Source: Acidithiobacillus acidisediminis
GTDB taxonomy: Bacteria; Pseudomonadota; Gammaproteobacteria; Acidithiobacillales; Acidithiobacillaceae
Assembly (NCBI RefSeq): GCF_023277115.1
Contig: NZ_JALQCS010000001.1
Coordinates: 2,718,873-2,782,872 of the forward strand
Direction: 5' to 3'
DNA: 64,000 nt
Shown here: piece by piece, positions 63,384 through 64,000 of the stretch
Layout: every line of letters starts with the position of its first letter
Numbering within the stretch: the first letter of the stretch is position 1
Notes under the pieces: model-generated
The model's input: the letters and a program-made list of their open reading frames with translations, nothing else
Database searches by the model: none
What the model was told of the DNA's origin: nothing
Position numbers and translations under genes: made by a program

Positions 63384-63399
63384 TGGCACGAACGTTGCT
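63384..63399 (+). promoter_or_regulatory. Sigma54 promoter of the transporter gene
   Basis: TGGCACGAACGTTGCT is a perfect match to TGGCACG-N4-TTGCW. It lies about 200 bases before the ATG at 63601, so a long untranslated leader is predicted. Confidence 0.85.
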
Positions 63400-63600
63400 C
63401 TTACCAAATCGAGGCTTTGTCAGGATATTGTTTGGATGGCATGACGTTTATTCTTTTTCGCATTGCCTTTCCGCTAGCTTTCGCTCAGCACTCTGGCGAA
63501 GCCTCACCAAACTATCAGGATGGGCCCGAGGATTCGGGTTGTTTATAGTCAATTATCAGCCAATCAATAACCGGCATCGTAGACGGAGGAATATAATCAC

Positions 63601-64000
63601 ATGAAGGATCCTATCGCCATTGGTCTTTTCGGCTTCGCCGTACCCTTATTTATCATTGGCGCCGTTTTTTACGGCATCGTTCCGCTTGCAGGTCTAGGCA
63701 CCTTGTTGGCACTGTCGTTTGCCTTTGGAGCTGCAGAGATGTTCGTCGCCGGGGGTTTCACCTACCAACTGCCAAACTCTTACATTGCAACAGTATTCTT
63801 TACCTACGGATCTTTTTTTCTGGCCTTTGCAATCGCTGCAATCAGTGGTGGCTTGGCGGCAACGATGAAGAGCGCGCCCGAATTGCTCGCGATCTGGTTC
63901 GCCCTTATGGCTCTCATCACCCTAATTTTCTTCTTGGCGTCCCTGCGCGCCAATGTCGGACTGGTGCTGCTTTTTGGTATCCTCTGCGTGGCCTTCATTC
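63601..64000 (+). CDS. GPR1/FUN34/YaaH-family membrane transporter, 3' end outside window
   Basis: Partial; 133 codons visible. GGAGG precedes the ATG. Strongly hydrophobic with four or more membrane helices and the family segments GLFGFAVPLFIIGA near residue 8 and VAGGFTYQLPNSYIATVFFTYGSFF near residue 49 (split by the loop). The family moves acetate, succinate or related small acids; here a cargo tied to sulfur oxidation or internal pH is possible, but the sequence does not say. Confidence 0.78.
   Translation, partial: MKDPIAIGLFGFAVPLFIIGAVFYGIVPLAGLGTLLALSFAFGAAEMFVAGGFTYQLPNSYIATVFFTYGSFFLAFAIAAISGGLAATMKSAPELLAIWFALMALITLIFFLASLRANVGLVLLFGILCVAFI

Larger units (their letters stand above)
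63102..63600. other. Intergenic region with terminator, boxes and sigma54 promoter
   Basis: 499 bases without a real gene. It holds the operon terminator (63135-63159), TCATGACA boxes (63166-63188), a sigma54 promoter (63384-63399) and then about 200 bases of untranslated leader before the transporter gene. Confidence 0.8.

Noticed and set aside
63383..63604. Frame of 73 codons starting inside the sigma54 promoter at 63384
   Set aside because: Its ATG lies within the -24 element and would precede the transcription start; no ribosome-binding site.

Overview
The window comes from a chemolithoautotrophic sulfur-oxidising proteobacterium, most likely of the class Acidithiobacillia (Acidithiobacillus, Thermithiobacillus or a close relative). 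That placement is an inference. It rests on a sulfur-oxidising heterodisulfide reductase (sHdr) cluster in the order rhd-tusA-dsrE-hdrC1-B1-A-hyp-C2-B2-lbpA-dsrE-lbpA, a sox cluster in the order X-Y-Z-A-hyp-B behind a TspSR-like sigma54 two-component system, and a SoeABC-type cytoplasmic sulfite dehydrogenase. No rRNA, tRNA, CRISPR, prophage or transposase was recognised.

Layout: 1-10108 (minus strand) is the sHdr locus with its own lipoate-attachment genes. 10179-16765 holds moaA, soeCBA, a small unknown gene and moaC. 16824-26034 (plus) carries a tandem PhnD-like binding protein, the kinase/regulator pair, a sigma54 promoter and soxXYZA-DUF302-soxB. 26242-34745 is housekeeping: mreBCD-rodA, dacA, ybeD, lipB-lipA, a YdcF-like protein and an L,D-transpeptidase. 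35351-39637 is a little-characterised five-gene operon: FimV-like TPR protein, receiver-like protein, small GTPase and two roadblock-like proteins. 39701-43901 is glyQS-gmhB-plsC. 43873-47036 carries a second, almost identical sHdrB1 gene between two small paralogous genes and a RimK-type ligase. 47078-52316 is mixed housekeeping, including leuA with a leucine-rich leader peptide. 52320-63101 is a second sulfur/redox island: a PAS-sigma54 activator, HiPIP, exported truncated haemoglobin, DUF3034 outer-membrane protein, GGDEF-EAL-CZB protein, an unknown 454-aa protein and a dsrE-tusA-sqr-DUF1641 operon. A GPR1/FUN34/YaaH-family transporter runs off the right end.

How the parts fit: Sox enzymes oxidise thiosulfate in the periplasm. 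SQR oxidises sulfide. Rhodanese, TusA and DsrE proteins relay cytoplasmic sulfane sulfur to the sHdr complex, which works with lipoylated LbpA. The sulfite produced can be oxidised by SoeABC, and MoaA and MoaC, encoded beside it, begin its cofactor synthesis. Two lipoylation routes coexist: LipB/LipA for ordinary enzymes and the sLpl/LipS genes beside sHdr.

The most notable unexplained structures are: (i) three sigma54-type promoters, at 55817-55832, 60393-60408 and 63384-63399, each with paired TCATGACA boxes upstream, which look like a regulon of the local PAS-sigma54 activator; (ii) the near-identical sHdrB1 duplicate with its own promoter and an operator-like palindrome; and (iii) the FimV/GTPase/roadblock operon.
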